From Irpex lacteus (taxonomy: Eukaryota; Basidiomycota; Agaricomycetes; Polyporales; Irpicaceae): 64,000 nt of DNA. A program made the position numbers and the translations under genes. The stretch's first letter is position 1. Each line of letters starts with the position of its first letter. Positions 33,616 through 45,528 of this stretch are shown one piece after another. Location: the NCBI GenBank assembly GCA_001986395.2, contig MQVO02000044.1, positions 1 through 64,000 of the forward strand, written 5' to 3'. A model generated the notes under the pieces. That model made no database searches. It was given only the letters and a program-made list of their open reading frames with translations, and was not told the DNA's origin.

Positions 33616-34133
33616 CCTTCCAGAGTAGATGTCGTTATATCGCTCTCAGAAAGTTGTAGTGTTCAATGGTCGTAAAGTAGCTTCGTAAGAAAGAGTAAGA
33701 AAAAGGCGTGGATGGTCGTGGTGTCGAGTAAAGAAGGATTAGAATCCGCCCCAGCAGGGCGAGTCCGAGGAGGCATGGGAGTCGCGAGGCGCGCTGACTA
33801 AGCACGGTGCTATCACCGGATATATACACAAAGATGATCCAGCCCTTTGCTGCCGGCATCGTTCTGCTTGGTGGCCATCTTGGATCGACACGACACCAGA
33901 GATCGCCATAAGGTGTAACACACGATCGGGCGTCGCGGTCATGAGCAACGACATGAAGAGACCACCTCAGGCTGCTGCTGGCGTCACAATGTTGCCAACT
34001 TCCTAATCCAGCATTTCCATATTCGCACAGAACTCAGGCTTGAGCCCAGACGAGTTACGTTCCAACACAATAGCATTCATTAAGGACGAAAGATACCACA
34101 GACTCTCTTGTTATACATCAGTACAAGGCGCTT
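33616..34133. other. Intergenic
   Basis: Promoter side of the Ser/Pro-rich gene and 3' side of the first lectin-like gene. Nothing else recognised. Confidence 0.5.
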
Positions 34134-35661
34134 TTAAGAGCGCTCGGTCTCCTTTGGCTCTATCACGGTTACAGTAGTAACTGTCGTTCGAGTCGTCTTG
34201 ATCGTGCGACCATCTTCAGTCACTGACACAGTCGCTGTCTCTGTGGTATACCCTTCGTAACCATCGTCTACCGGATTCTCAATGACGGTAGATCCTGGGC
34301 TGTCTGAAGTCGCGGGTGACGGAACAGGAGATGGAGGCGCAGCCAATTCTCGCGGGCACTGTTCAAGTTCCACCAATTTCCATCGTTGCCATTCGTTTTG
34401 TTCCGTAAACGTCTGCAATTGTATCTGGAGCTAGTGAACAAAAGGTATAAACTTGTTTAATTCAATGACTTACAGGGTTTGTGTCTTCGCCGGCTGGAGG
34501 CATGATCAACGCTACAGCAACTTGAAATTGCTGAGAGGGCCAATGGATGCTATCAAATCTCCACAGTGAGTTACTTTAGCCAAACAAGATTAGTAAAGAT
34601 GTCGCACTATATATCCGAGCTATCTAAGGCACTTGAAAGATTCCAGCTTACGGGGAACCCGTTGGCAACGACAGCAGCGCCGTCGCAAACGCATTCCTCG
34701 GAAGTTAGATATTTCCCTGAAGAGATGCTACGGATAGAGTAGCCGTCGCCAAGATGTTCGATACGCCACTGAGGGAAGGTGAGGTTAGCGCGGAGCCCAG
34801 CAGGTTTGCGTCAGTGGTGAAGTAATTGTGAACATACCTGCTGATTCGGGCCTCCATGAAGTGGGAAGGTGCTTACAGACTTGTTATCGTTTCCCGATAA
34901 ATCCACCACCTTGTTATTATACACGTTCACGAGGAGATATACTCCCGAGTTTATAGATACGCTCCTCAGCGGGATAGGCTGAGACACAGGGTGTACTGAA
35001 TAGAGGAAAGCTGTGAGACCAAAAGTCGGAGAGTTCAATAACCACTTGCCACGCTCGAGTATCCAGCAGTGATCCAGATTCTTCATATTATCTCCCCAGA
35101 TTGCGACGCGCTATATATGATAGCAGTGGAGGAACGGTGTGGGGTGATAGGTGCACTCACTGTACCTGGAGCAGGATCTCCGTGCCCCGTCAGATCCATA
35201 TTGAACCCTGTGTTTTGGATGTATAACCTGCAATGTCAATACATGCATTAACGTGAGGAACACGCAAGACTGAGCTACTGAGATCTCCATACCGGACATG
35301 ATTTCCGTCGCCTGCAGCGATATACCAGTTGGAGGCACTTGTCTTGCCACAGACAGTACGATCGTTCCATGGCCTACCATCGATCGTGAGATATTTTTTG
35401 GTTTCTACATTCTGGATGTTGTAAGTGGGGCTGTCGTGGCGTTGCTGCATCCACCACTACAAGTCAGACTCATCAGTATAGATGCTAGACGTCGTATCAA
35501 GATATAGACATCAGACTACTCACCCTCTGTGTATCGAGACCACACCAGGGATACCCGAAGACATACGTAGGCTGTTGTTGAGCAAGCGACTTGTCCATGG
35601 TCAAGAAGCTTGTCTGAGCCTTTGCATTCCTGATCGTGTATATCCCGTTATCGATAAACAT
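34134..35661 (-). CDS. Ricin-B/CBM13-like beta-trefoil protein, paralogue A
   Basis: Exons: 35661-35524, 35456-35293, 35227-35161, 35110-35050, 34995-34838, 34768-34652, then a less certain junction to exons containing IHWPSQQFQVAVAL and the final 34418-34134 part. The start MFIDNGIYTIRNAKA has no signal peptide. Repeats of the pattern [Y/G]xIxN...KYLTxDG and QxW-like endings (NLDHCWIL, NQQWRI) suggest one full and one partial beta-trefoil of carbohydrate-binding type. The C-terminus is a Thr/Val-rich tail (TTETATVSVTEDG...KTTRTTVTTVTV) shared with paralogues B and C. One intron (35049-34996) begins with GC (GCAAGT...CAG). Lectin activity is inferred; ligand unknown. Adjacent to paralogue B as a tandem duplicate that includes about 250 bp of upstream DNA. 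Confidence 0.78.
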
Positions 35662-36085
35662 CGTTCAGCTGGGTAAGCAGTAAGCGTTCCGTGTGTTATG
35701 TGTATGTCTACGAAAAAGCTAGCCTCGACAGCTGGCAGCGGAGTGAAGGGGAAGAGATGGTGGGAACCGGACGCACTTTCTCAAGCCTTATTAAAATACA
35801 ACCCTCTGGCCCGTGCGCACACTGCGCAGCGCCAACTCAAAACACGCTCACGGTGGGAAGTCCAGCCGCATTTGGCTTGAATGTAAGCCAAACGCACCTT
35901 GAACTTCCCGCCCTGTAGTATCCCGCGACCACACCCCAGATACAGCAACAAGAAATACACGCTCGATGCGTAATACCCACTAAAATGAGAATCGACGAAG
36001 GATATTGAAAAGCACGATACTTTTTTGTCGGAGATAGTGATACATAATGAGCTCCGGGAGATTTAACCTCGTCATGACCTCGAAG
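35662..36085. other. Upstream region of paralogue A, duplicated
   Basis: Contains blocks shared with the region upstream of paralogue B, such as GTAAGCGTT, GGGATGGTGGGAA-like, CAGCGCCAACTCAAAA and GCATTTGGCTTGA, so the duplication included the promoter. No gene. Confidence 0.6.
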
Positions 36086-37610
36086 CTACTTCAACTCCAC
36101 TGTCGACACGGTAACAGTAGTGACTGTTGTTCGCGTGGTCTTAATCGAATGTTCATCTTCAGTCACCGATACAGTAGCTGTCTCCGTCGTGCGTTCTTGG
36201 GAGCCATCGTCTACCGGATCATCTGCAGGATTCTCAGAGACGATCGATCCTTGAGTGACTGGAACCACGGGCTGCCGAACGACAGACTGAGGTGCAGCCA
36301 CCTCACGCGGGCACCGTTCGAGTTCAATTAATCTCCACCTCTGCCATTTGTTATCTTCTTCCAATGTCTGCAGCTGAACCTGAAAAGGGGATGATATTAG
36401 GTGTATGCTTCTACGATCAGATGTCTTCGACGCAGCGAGAACTTACGGGGTTCGCATCTTGAACGGCTGGCGGCATAACCAGCGCTACAGCAACTTGCTG
36501 CGTGGGCCAACGTATGCTACTCGTATGCCAGTAATGAGTACAGCTCGGTTGTATTGATGGATACGACGCACTAAACATCCGAGCTATTCCAGACACTCGA
36601 AACATCCCAGCTCACGGGGAACCCATTGGCGATGACAAGGGCGCCATCGCCAATGCGCTCCTCGAAAGTCACATATTTCCCCGAAGAAATACTTCGGATG
36701 GAGTAGCCCTCGCCGAGGGGTTCGATGCGCCACTTCAGAAGAATACAATCAGTATGAGTGTACGAAGAGCGCACATGGGGGTCACTTGTTGCATACCTGT
36801 TGGTTGGCGCCGCCATGAAGCGGAAAAGTGATGATAGACTTGTTATCGCTCGCAGATAAGTCAAGCACCTTATTGTTATGTGCGTTGACGACTAGGTAAG
36901 CTCCCGAGCGAATTGATGCTTTGTTCAACGCTGAAGGCCTGGGTGCAGGTTGTACTACTATTGTGATTCATGTGAGGCTGAAACTGTAACACCCGACAAG
37001 CACGTACCTTTCTCGAGTATCCAACATTGATTCACGTTATTTGGGTTATTTCCCCAGACGGAGACCCGCTGCATGGCCAGTTGATCATTAGAGGGGCCAC
37101 ATTCAATAAGAAGCCTACTTACCGTTCCTGGAGAGGCATCTCCGTGTCCTGCCAAGTCTAAATTGAACGGTGTGTGTTGGATATACAACCTAAGCACATT
37201 AACCCGCTCCTACCGTCAATGTGAGCGCCAGCTGAGACGGCGATGCAAACACACCGAACATGATTCCCTTTGTCTTGAGCGATAGTCCAATTTGAGGGAC
37301 GTTGCATGCCAAAGACGCTTCGGTTGTCGCCGGCATTGCCATCTACCGTAAGATATTTATTGGCTCCTACATTTTGGATATTGTAACTGTTCCCTCGTTT
37401 CATGATCCGCCACTACGAACTCATCAGCACAGAAATGGATATCGCATAAGAGATCATAAATGTAACACGGCTCACCTTTTGTGTATCATGACCACACCAG
37501 GGATACCCATAGACATACGTGGGCTGTTGAGCAAGCGACTGGTCCATCGTCAAGAAGCTCGTCTGAGCCTTTGCATTCTTGATGGTATATGTCCCGTCGA
37601 CAATACACAT
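36086..37610 (-). CDS. Ricin-B/CBM13-like beta-trefoil protein, paralogue B
   Basis: Tandem copy of paralogue A with the same exon arrangement. It starts MCIVDGTYTIKNAKAQ at 37610; later blocks are YNIQNVGANKYLTVDGNAG, LDLAGHGDASPGT, NVNQCWILEK, GGANQQ and then WRIEPLGEGYSIRSISSGKY, SIRWPTQQVAVALVMPP, and the tail KWQRWRLIELERCPREV ... TTETATVSVTEDE, stop at 36088-36086. The intron after WILEK is canonical here (GTACGT) where paralogue A has GC. A 6-nt difference after WPTQQ relative to A keeps the frame, and most changes in this block are synonymous or conservative, which supports coding. No signal peptide or membrane segment. Confidence 0.78.
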
Positions 37611-38430
37611 CGTTCAATTGTGTAGAAAGTAAGCGTTCTGGGTGTTGTGAGTACGTCTACAAAGCAGTTAGCCGCAACGAAGAGCAGTGGGATGGTGGGA
37701 AAGGGATGGTGGGAACGGGACACGTACGCACTTCCTCAAAATGTAGACGGTACTACTTAGTGGCTCGTGGCAGCAGCGCCAACTCAAAATGCACAGTGAG
37801 AAGTTTAGTCGCATTTGGCTTGAGAATGGCTAGATGCACTCTAAACTTCCCTTTGGTGCTACCCCGCAACCATGCTACACCCTAATACCGTAATAAGAAA
37901 TACACGTTGCGATGCTTTATACCAGTTGGTGGTGGTGGTTCGAACTTGAAGAGACGCGGCGAGCGCCTGATATATTCCAACATCTGAATCTTGCGCTCGG
38001 ATCGATCATTCCTCCTTTCACTGCTACCGCCATATTCAGTTCCCTCGAATATTCAAGCCATGCACTACACCCACAGCTTGTGATTGCACACTGTTGAGCG
38101 AAAATCCATACTCGTTGACCGTCTCATGTCTCAAAAAGGAATCGATCATAGCGGACTGGAGCTCTCAGCAGACGTCTGAAAGGACGATGGCCCCAGCTTC
38201 ATAAAGCACAACACTCTTTCCCTGTTTCGTCTGGCCATCCGACTGGAATGTTATGTCCCATATATGCAAGGCATCTGACGTTTTTATGGACGGCGCTGTC
38301 TGTCTGGTGCCCTACTTATAGGTGACGTGTTCCAAAGCCGCTGGAGTCTAACCCTGCCACCCTCCTCGAGCGGAACGGAGGCGACATATACGACGTCGAA
38401 GCGTCCAGAGATATTAATTTCTAGCGAAGT
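37611..38430. other. Divergent spacer between paralogues B and D
   Basis: Holds the duplicated upstream blocks of paralogue B (37625-37870) and the promoter of the plus-strand paralogue D. No further gene recognised. Confidence 0.55.
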
Positions 38431-39315
38431 ATGACTACCATAGCAGATGGGATCTACGTGATCTCCAGCCGAGGTGACCCACGCAATGTCTTGACGATGG
38501 ACATCTGTTCGACGAAGAACCCTGCGTTTACGTCTCTCAGCAAGTTGAACGGCTCGAAGAACCAGCATGTGTGTATCTAATATACGTTTTGTTCTCCTTA
38601 TCATTTTACTTACATATCGCATGGTTGACAGTGGAATATTGAAAATATCAAAGACGGCGGTTGCACGATCCGGAATGTCCTCACACGCAGGTTTCTCTCG
38701 ACATCTGGCGACGTAGAAGTTGGGGTTGCTCTGTATGGGACGACGAGTCCTATGCGGTGGAACCTGGCTTCAGATGATGTATACTATCTGTAAGTCTAAC
38801 TCTTATTCAGCCTGATTTACTTAGTCGTACCTTGAGACATATTGACCTGGGTATACAGGCTATTCGTCAATGGCACCCGGTTATATCTTGACCTCAAGAA
38901 CTGGGGAGATTCTCGCCTCGGAACTGTAAGTTTCATGAGGCAAATATTCACTGCCATATACTAACTGTGTTCGAGGGTCTTGCGCGACCAAAGTCGGTAG
39001 ATTGTGAAGCTCGCATTGGTCAGTTGTGGGTCTTTGAACGAGGTATGTGGCCTTATCTTATACTTAGTGGACAATCTGGAACTCCAGTCTGACACATGTT
39101 AATAACTAGTGGAAGAGCAAGCTCCTTCTACTCGAGACTCACGAATCGCTCGGAGGACCACCTTGGAATACAACGCCGACGACTGCGCAAGCTCGTCCGT
39201 GCCACCCTTACCTCTTCCGGTTATAAGCAGAGATGCCCGAAATGGGGAGTCTGGATTCGTGATCGCGAATTGTTCATCCGCTGAAGTTGTTGAACGAATC
39301 ACCGTTCGTAGCTAG
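38431..39315 (+). CDS. Ricin-B/CBM13-like beta-trefoil protein, paralogue D
   Basis: Five exons fit in phase: 38431-38568, 38632-38789, 38859-38925, 38976-39042 and 39110-39315, giving 211 residues. MTTIADGIYVISSRG is followed by NVLTMDICS, then WNIENIKDGGCTIRNVLTRRFLS, LFVNGTRLYLDLKNWGD and GQLWVFERG. These align block by block with paralogues A-C (GIYTIRNA, LTMD, LYIQNTGFNMDLTGHGD, HCWILER). It is the shortest and most diverged member. The tail after FERG is unrelated or reduced and lacks the ETATV-VTED segment. The second trefoil is also missing. Intron positions are shared with the other members, which shows common ancestry. It is transcribed away from A and B. Confidence 0.72.
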
Positions 39316-39731
39316 GAATGTACGTCGGAGTTTATGAAAACCAGTACGATGATAATTCTGTTTAGGGAATAGGACTCCTGCTGTCAGTAAATTTTGGCAG
39401 GGTAAGTGCCGAGCTCTCGGCGACTTCATTGTCGCGGAATGACAGAGAGTCGGCAGGCGATGCAAAACTACCGTGCTACTTTCCCTTTCATGTTCGTTAT
39501 AAGGACTGGGATCTTGTTCTGGAATGATACTGACTATTATAGCACGGGCATACTTAACGTGTACTCCGCAGCAACAAAGTTTGGATCAAACATTCAGCGT
39601 CTCGGAGCCTCCACCTCGTGTCCTCCCACGAGCGCAAGGTGCGTATAAGTTACTGTGGCGCGTTCCTCCACTCCATCTCATTCTCTCTCCATCCTACGTT
39701 TACTCACCACATTCCATAACTCGGGATAGAG
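39316..39731. other. Intergenic between paralogues D and C
   Basis: Promoter region of paralogue C. Nothing else recognised. Confidence 0.5.
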
Positions 39732-40789
39732 ATGCCTGCAGTTGCAGTTGAAGACGGAGTATACAGGATTCGGAATGCTAAGGCTCTTGAAAGCTTTCTG
39801 ACCATGGATGTCTCGTTGGCTCGGACACCAACCTACGTCTTCGGATACAATTGGACTGATGGTCCAACGCAAAAGGCATGCAATCCGTGTTTGAGGAGCC
39901 GATATACATGAGATAAACGCAAATACTGATCAATGCGCCTTTCCCATTATATTTCCATAGTGGCTTGTTCGTCGTACAGGAACAGGTGGCTATACCCTGC
40001 AGAACATCGGGACCAAGAAATTTCTCTCCGTGAAGAGGGACCCACAGGGTGGTGACCTCGTGTACGGCACGCAGACACCTACCCACTGGACGTTCTGGGA
40101 TACAAAGGTTGTGGCGTCCGCATGCCGGTATGTAAACTCTGGCCAATCGATGAGGCCAACGCTTCTGATTAGCCATGAACGTCACTTATGTCACTAGATT
40201 GTTCGTGGGAAAGACAAGCATGAACATCGATCTTCACAACTGGGGCGACCCGACTCCTGGAACCGTGAGCCATATCATCTTTTTCAAAACTACTCAAATA
40301 TCGTAACTCATAGTACCAAAGGAAATCGAATTATGGGATTGGGAGAGTGACAATGACCGTCCAAATCAATGCTGGTTTCCAGAGAGGCGTAAGTACATAT
40401 ATTCCTGCTGTGAACAAGTTATAGATGACTGACTGTGCTGGCGATGGACAGTGGACGAGAGGGTGACAGATTCACAGCCTATCGCGCAACCAGACGAGAT
40501 CCTTCGCATCTTATCGCGCTTATTGTCGCCTGGCAGAGCGTTGCCCAAATCACCAGCCTCTCTCGCCTCCGAATACAGCACACCCGGGAACGGCACGCCC
40601 ACTTCGACTCAAGCTGAACAGAATCAGCCAGATGAATACGTATCTGAGTCGGCAGGGAGCCTCACCACGCACTCGACGTCGGAGACAGCTACCGTGAAAG
40701 TGACAGAGGACGAGGACTTCGTCATTACCACACGCACGAAAGAGACGAAGACTACGGTTGTGACGAGAACGCCTAAGCCAGTCGCGTAG
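39732..40789 (+). CDS. Ricin-B/CBM13-like beta-trefoil protein, paralogue C
   Basis: Exons 39732-39875, 39961-40127, 40198-40264, 40322-40388 and 40452-40789 give 260 residues. The N-terminal half is very close to A and B (GVYRIRNAKALESFLTMD, PTYVFGYNW), then GYTLQNIGTKKFLSV, MNIDLHNWGDPTPGT and PNQCWFPER. The second trefoil found in A and B is absent; after a Ser/Pro-rich linker the protein ends directly in the shared tail (SETATVKVTEDEDF...TRTKETKTTVVTRTP). Intron 1 begins with GC (39876 GCATGC) and ends CATAG; using a downstream GT would break phase with exon 2. The acceptor of intron 3 is set at 40321 because only that choice yields the conserved ELWDW...NQCWF frame. Confidence 0.75.
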
Positions 40790-41135
40790 AACTACTAGGG
40801 TATTAGCTTCGGGACTCTTTAAACAGAGGCTTGTGAGGAATGCCTTCCACGGGCTGCTCATACACAGTTTTTTACATGCTGCTTATCATATAGCCTCTTC
40901 GTCGTATGACGATTACACAGCCTATAATAAGAAAAACACTAAGAGAAGCAAAATATGATGGTGCTGGTCGACATTCGCGCTCTGGCCACTCTACAGTGGC
41001 CGGGAATAGATGATACAACGACTTTAAGCATATAATACTCGCTGCGAAGGATGTACCTGACATACCAAACCATAAGAGTTTAACGTACATTGAATATTGA
41101 GCCGAGATCGAGGGCCTGTACCTACTACCTAGGGC
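40790..41135. other. Convergent 3' spacer
   Basis: Lies between the ends of paralogue C and the large minus-strand gene. Nothing recognised. Confidence 0.5.
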
Positions 41136-44100
41136 TTACAGATATTCCACCACATCCGATTCAGAGTCAGAGTCCAACGTAAGATCAATAATCTGCCTTC
41201 CCTCACTCTCGTCTCCCGTCGTTGTCTTCAAATCCTTCTCGCCCATCTTCTGTTTCTTCACCTGAGTTCGACCACTAGGATTTGTGTTTGAACGCCGCTT
41301 GCCAGATTGCGATGTCTCCTGTCGTCCCTGAGGTATAGTGCCCCTGTATACGTGAGCGGAACGAGGGGCGGGAGATGATTGACTCGGAGATGTAGGCGAA
41401 GGAGGGGGCGGGCTTTGAGAGTCGACAGGAATTAGATCGACATCCTCCTCAACTTTGACGGAGAAGTCGCCCAGAATGCGATGGATACGAGAGTACGTTG
41501 GGCCAAGGATGCGGCGTAACTCATCATCGTTGGGACTGAGGTCTCTAAGGAACTTCAGAGCCCTAGAACGCCCGTCTTTCCAGAGTATATATCGATGAAA
41601 AGCGGTAGGTTTAGCGAGCTAATGTCGCGTAGAGGTCATTGATATGTTAGAATACAGCAGGTCGTAACGCACCGATAAGGACTGTGGTTTCGTGTAGACC
41701 AACGTCGATGTGACTAATTCGCGCGCATGAGCTTGAAGTCCTTTCCTTACGTGTTTTACGGAGGGTGATCCGATGTCTTGAAGGTTGTATGTCCTCCGAT
41801 CACTCTTGAGGAACTCGCGGACGTCCTCACAAAGCTGGCAGCCACATGTCCATGCCGCTAAGGAAGCAATATATTCGCAATGAGAGGCGTTTCTTTGGCG
41901 GGGTGCCTTTGGGGTCGTCTCAACGCATGCCAACGCGATCTTTTGGACAACACGATCCAAATCTCTCCCGAGTTCCTCCGCCCACTCTTTTAGTTGCAAC
42001 AAGAATGAGCCAAGACGCCATTCTATCACGCCTTCAGTGAGGTTTTCAGGGGCGATGATCTTGTTTGCAATTTCTTCGCACAGGTCGGGGGTATTGCACT
42101 TGAAACAAAACGAAAATAGCTTCAGTATTCTTGAGGTATTTGCCACAACATCGCTAAAGTCAAAGCTACAGTCGACAGCTCGTTTGGCCAATGTGGTGAT
42201 CATCTCCTGCACTGATGGGCCAGCATGATCCACTGGTAAGATGATTGCATGCCTCTTAGCTACCACTTCTTCTGTGAGGTTTCGAAGACCGTCACCACGC
42301 ATCTTGACATCCAGAAGGTATGGCCAAACACTAGATACGAGTCAATGGGCACATACCCAACACGTTAATACGTATACTTCCTTGTGACAGGATTGACACA
42401 TGCTCACCGCTTCATGAATACCTCCCCATTCATATTCACCAACGCAGCGTCTAGAAGAGGAACGGCATGTGTCCATTCGATTCGCTTGTCTCGTGCTTGC
42501 CTTTCCTGTTCCAGCAGCCCGTCGATGTGCAGCTGAATTCCGGTCTCTTGCAGTTCTTTCAGTTTCGACGACGAAGCGTGCGCGTGGTCTACATGCATAT
42601 CAGTGACCAGAAAGTTGATCATGGGCAGCATAAGCATCTCGGCGCAGTGCTGCGCCTGAAGTGGTGTCAAGGATGCCGTGTCCATGACTTTCTCGATGAC
42701 GGAATTGAAGAGATGGCTGTGGCCTAGTTGTTGGACGAGTTCCAGATAGGCCTCTGCATCGTCAGGATAGGCCTCGCTATATGTCACATCGCCCGTAATC
42801 ATGGGGAAGTCCCAGTTGCGCAGTTCGCTGGCATTACGCGTGACGATCGCAAAGAACGTGGCCTTAGAAATAGCAGTGGAAAGCAGCTTGGCAACGATGG
42901 CGTCTTTTGTGTCTGAATTGAGGTCATCGTCGTAGTGTAGTGAAAGCGCGAAAGTGCACAGGAACTTATGATCAGATATATCGAGGATTTGCTGCAGTAG
43001 GCTAGGCATAAAGGAGTCTTAGAGTATTGCTGAAGCCAGCTCCAAAGTATAACGCACTGTTCTTCCAGAAAGATGATGCCGCCGTTCGATTGGGCGGCCA
43101 AGAGCAGAGCCTGTTCTTCGCCTTCCTCTATTCGGGGCTTCTTTAGATTATTCAGGACCAGAGACGTCTGACTAGCTACCCATTCTTGCATGGTTATCTT
43201 CGAATGAGTAGCAGCAGGGAGCTCTTCTGCACGCTCCGAGATACGTCTGAGCAGCTCTAATCTCGTCACGTTGCTTAGACCGGCATCAAGTATGCATTCC
43301 AGCCTAGTCAGACATATGCTTTCAGTGACACGTCATGAGGGGGATTGATAGTCATACCCTGCTTGTATGCTAGCAAAACCAAGTTCGTCTACGGCAGTGA
43401 GTATCTTCTGCGTAGATAAATAGGCTGGGGTTTTCAGCGTATAGCAAATCATCACGGCCTTCATCCAGAGGTTAGGCTTGTCCCATCTGCATGCTATATC
43501 GCAGACCATATGGAGAATAGGCTGAGGGTCTTCCTCTGCCCTTGAGAGAACATGATGAATGAAAGCCAAGTCCGTGAAAGCGACACCGCGATGCAGCATC
43601 TTCTTCAGGTGCTTCATGGCTTGTTTCAGTCCTTCGGGGCCGGAGTATAACGTGGCATAGTCCCACAGCACCAGCACGGAATAATGGGATTCTGAATCTG
43701 CAATTGGGATCAGCATACTCGCAACGTACGACGGCATTCATGTTAGCTTACGGAAGGTCGATTGCTCTTCACCCTGCATTTTAGAGGGATCAGTATGAAA
43801 GCTTATTAATCAGATGGCAAATTACCTTTTCTCGTATTTGATTCTTGTCATAGTCATCCTCTACTACATCCCGCAAGCACCGTGGTATTGTCTCTGCCAG
43901 TTCCAAGTCCACATGGCCGGGAACACGATTTCCCTCCGGGTCTATGAGGCCGGTCAAGACGACGCGACCTCCCACAGCAACTTCGTCGTCATCATCAGAG
44001 CTAGAACTGCAATCATCTGAATCCGAGTCGTCCCAAACCCTCGGAGATTCCTGCTTCCGAGAATATCGACAATCGGATAAAGAAACCTGAAAGCCGAGCT

Positions 44101-45528
44101 CGTTGGCGAGGCATTGTAGTGCAGAGAACCTGATCTTGTCGACGCCTTTCAGTGAATCAGCGCATAAATCATCCTGATCATAGATGTATCTTAACAGATA
44201 GACGAGTGTATCTTCAGGGCCACGAGATTTGCGCAGCTTCCATCGCCTCAGTACAGTCCGTAGTTTGCCAAGGAGATCGATATTTGTTGGAATAGTAACA
44301 GGATAAGGCGCAACGTCGAAGTTTAGATCGAAAAGGATGGCGAGACGATGCCCGTCTGTGACAGGTTTCATCTCGTAGTCTGTCGATTCTGGCTGCCATG
44401 CAATTACGTTCGTCTCGAGGCTGCGTTCGCTCCAACCATAGCGGACAGATTTCCCAGCGCATACAAGTTGGACTACCCCTCCTGTAAAACGTGATGGAAG
44501 GAAGACAAGAACCTGTGTAGGACTTGTGTGTCCATTTCCTCTCGACTTCGCGACTCTGGAGCACTGTCAAAAGCGAGAACGGAAGAGAAGTGGTATTCAC
44601 ATACGTTGCACTGACGAACCATACATCTCGTTATTATTAGATTTCATTCGTTGAGTGGCAGAGCTTACCGAGAGCCTGTTTCATATAGCAATAACTCTCT
44701 CAGGTTGCACCGGGTCTGGGGCCTAGACCCTGCTCGCAATACACTGCCCATCAAAGTCTGGCAGGTCTCCTCAACTATTTTCGACATAAACTCTGGCCAT
44801 AGAGGACTGTGCAAATGTACCTGTGGAGGACATTATTAGCGTGGTTGGCTCCTACTAACGGGTCATCGGGCTTACTTCAGAAGCGCCCAACGCCCAGACA
44901 CATCCGACACGATCCTGGCTGGAACATTCGCATGAGTCCACGCCTTCTTGAGCCTGCAGCTTCCTGCATTTGGATTTAATAGTATCAAAATCTGCCTGAT
45001 TGAGTGGTAGCTCGATGTCGCCCAAGCCTGATATGTGAAGTTCAGGGTTCGGTGCGTGGGGGAATGCCTTGTGATAAGAGAATGGGCTCTCAGAAGCCAC
45101 GTAGCTCTTAAGAATCTCTTCTAAAGCATCCTGATGTACTCTATGAGAAAGCTGCTAGCCCTCTTATTTGGTGTAAAATGCTCACACGAGTACACAATCC
45201 GCTTGCGTCGCCCTCTTCATGATCTTCGTCTTTCAGATCACCGTGGCGGTCTGGAGTTGCTGCAACAAGAGAAACGCCGTAATATAAGTGTATGCCACGT
45301 GTATATGCAATATTCACCTTACGCGTCTCGATATTTCGTGGCTGTAAGGGGGTGTTAGGAGCGTTGCTGGCGATTGAGCCACGCCAGGACTTTGCCCAGG
45401 CCAGATAATGGGGAAGTGGTGTTCCGCAGACCTTGCTCGTCTGTCGCCTCATTTCTCCTAACTTGGGACCGATCAGTAGATTGATACGACGGAAGACGAG
45501 AAGCTATAAGGGTATCCTCTAAGTTCAT
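41136..45528 (-). CDS. Large 2OG-Fe(II) oxygenase-fold protein (P4H-like domain), likely with altered iron ligands
   Basis: The start MNLEDTLIASRLPSYQ is chosen at 45528; the stop is at 41138-41136. Many exons span the region. N-terminal blocks ELHISGLGDIELPL, ELLLYETGS, VLVFLPSRFTGGVVQLV and VIAWQPESTDYEMKPVTDGHRLAILFDL match the P4H-like Fe2OG domain of large agaricomycete proteins. The central 600 or so residues are helical with no named domain (for example CLANELGFQVSL, LELAETIPRCLRD, WRLGSFLLQLKEWAEEL). The C-terminus is basic then acidic (SGKRRSNTNP, IDLTLDSDSESD), suggesting a nuclear protein. In homologues the iron site is HxD plus a distal His in a (V/E)HEV-type motif before KPVTSG; here the distal position reads DYEM (Tyr) and I could not place the HxD pair. 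Catalysis is therefore doubtful. Exon borders near 44550-44640 are uncertain. Confidence 0.7.
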
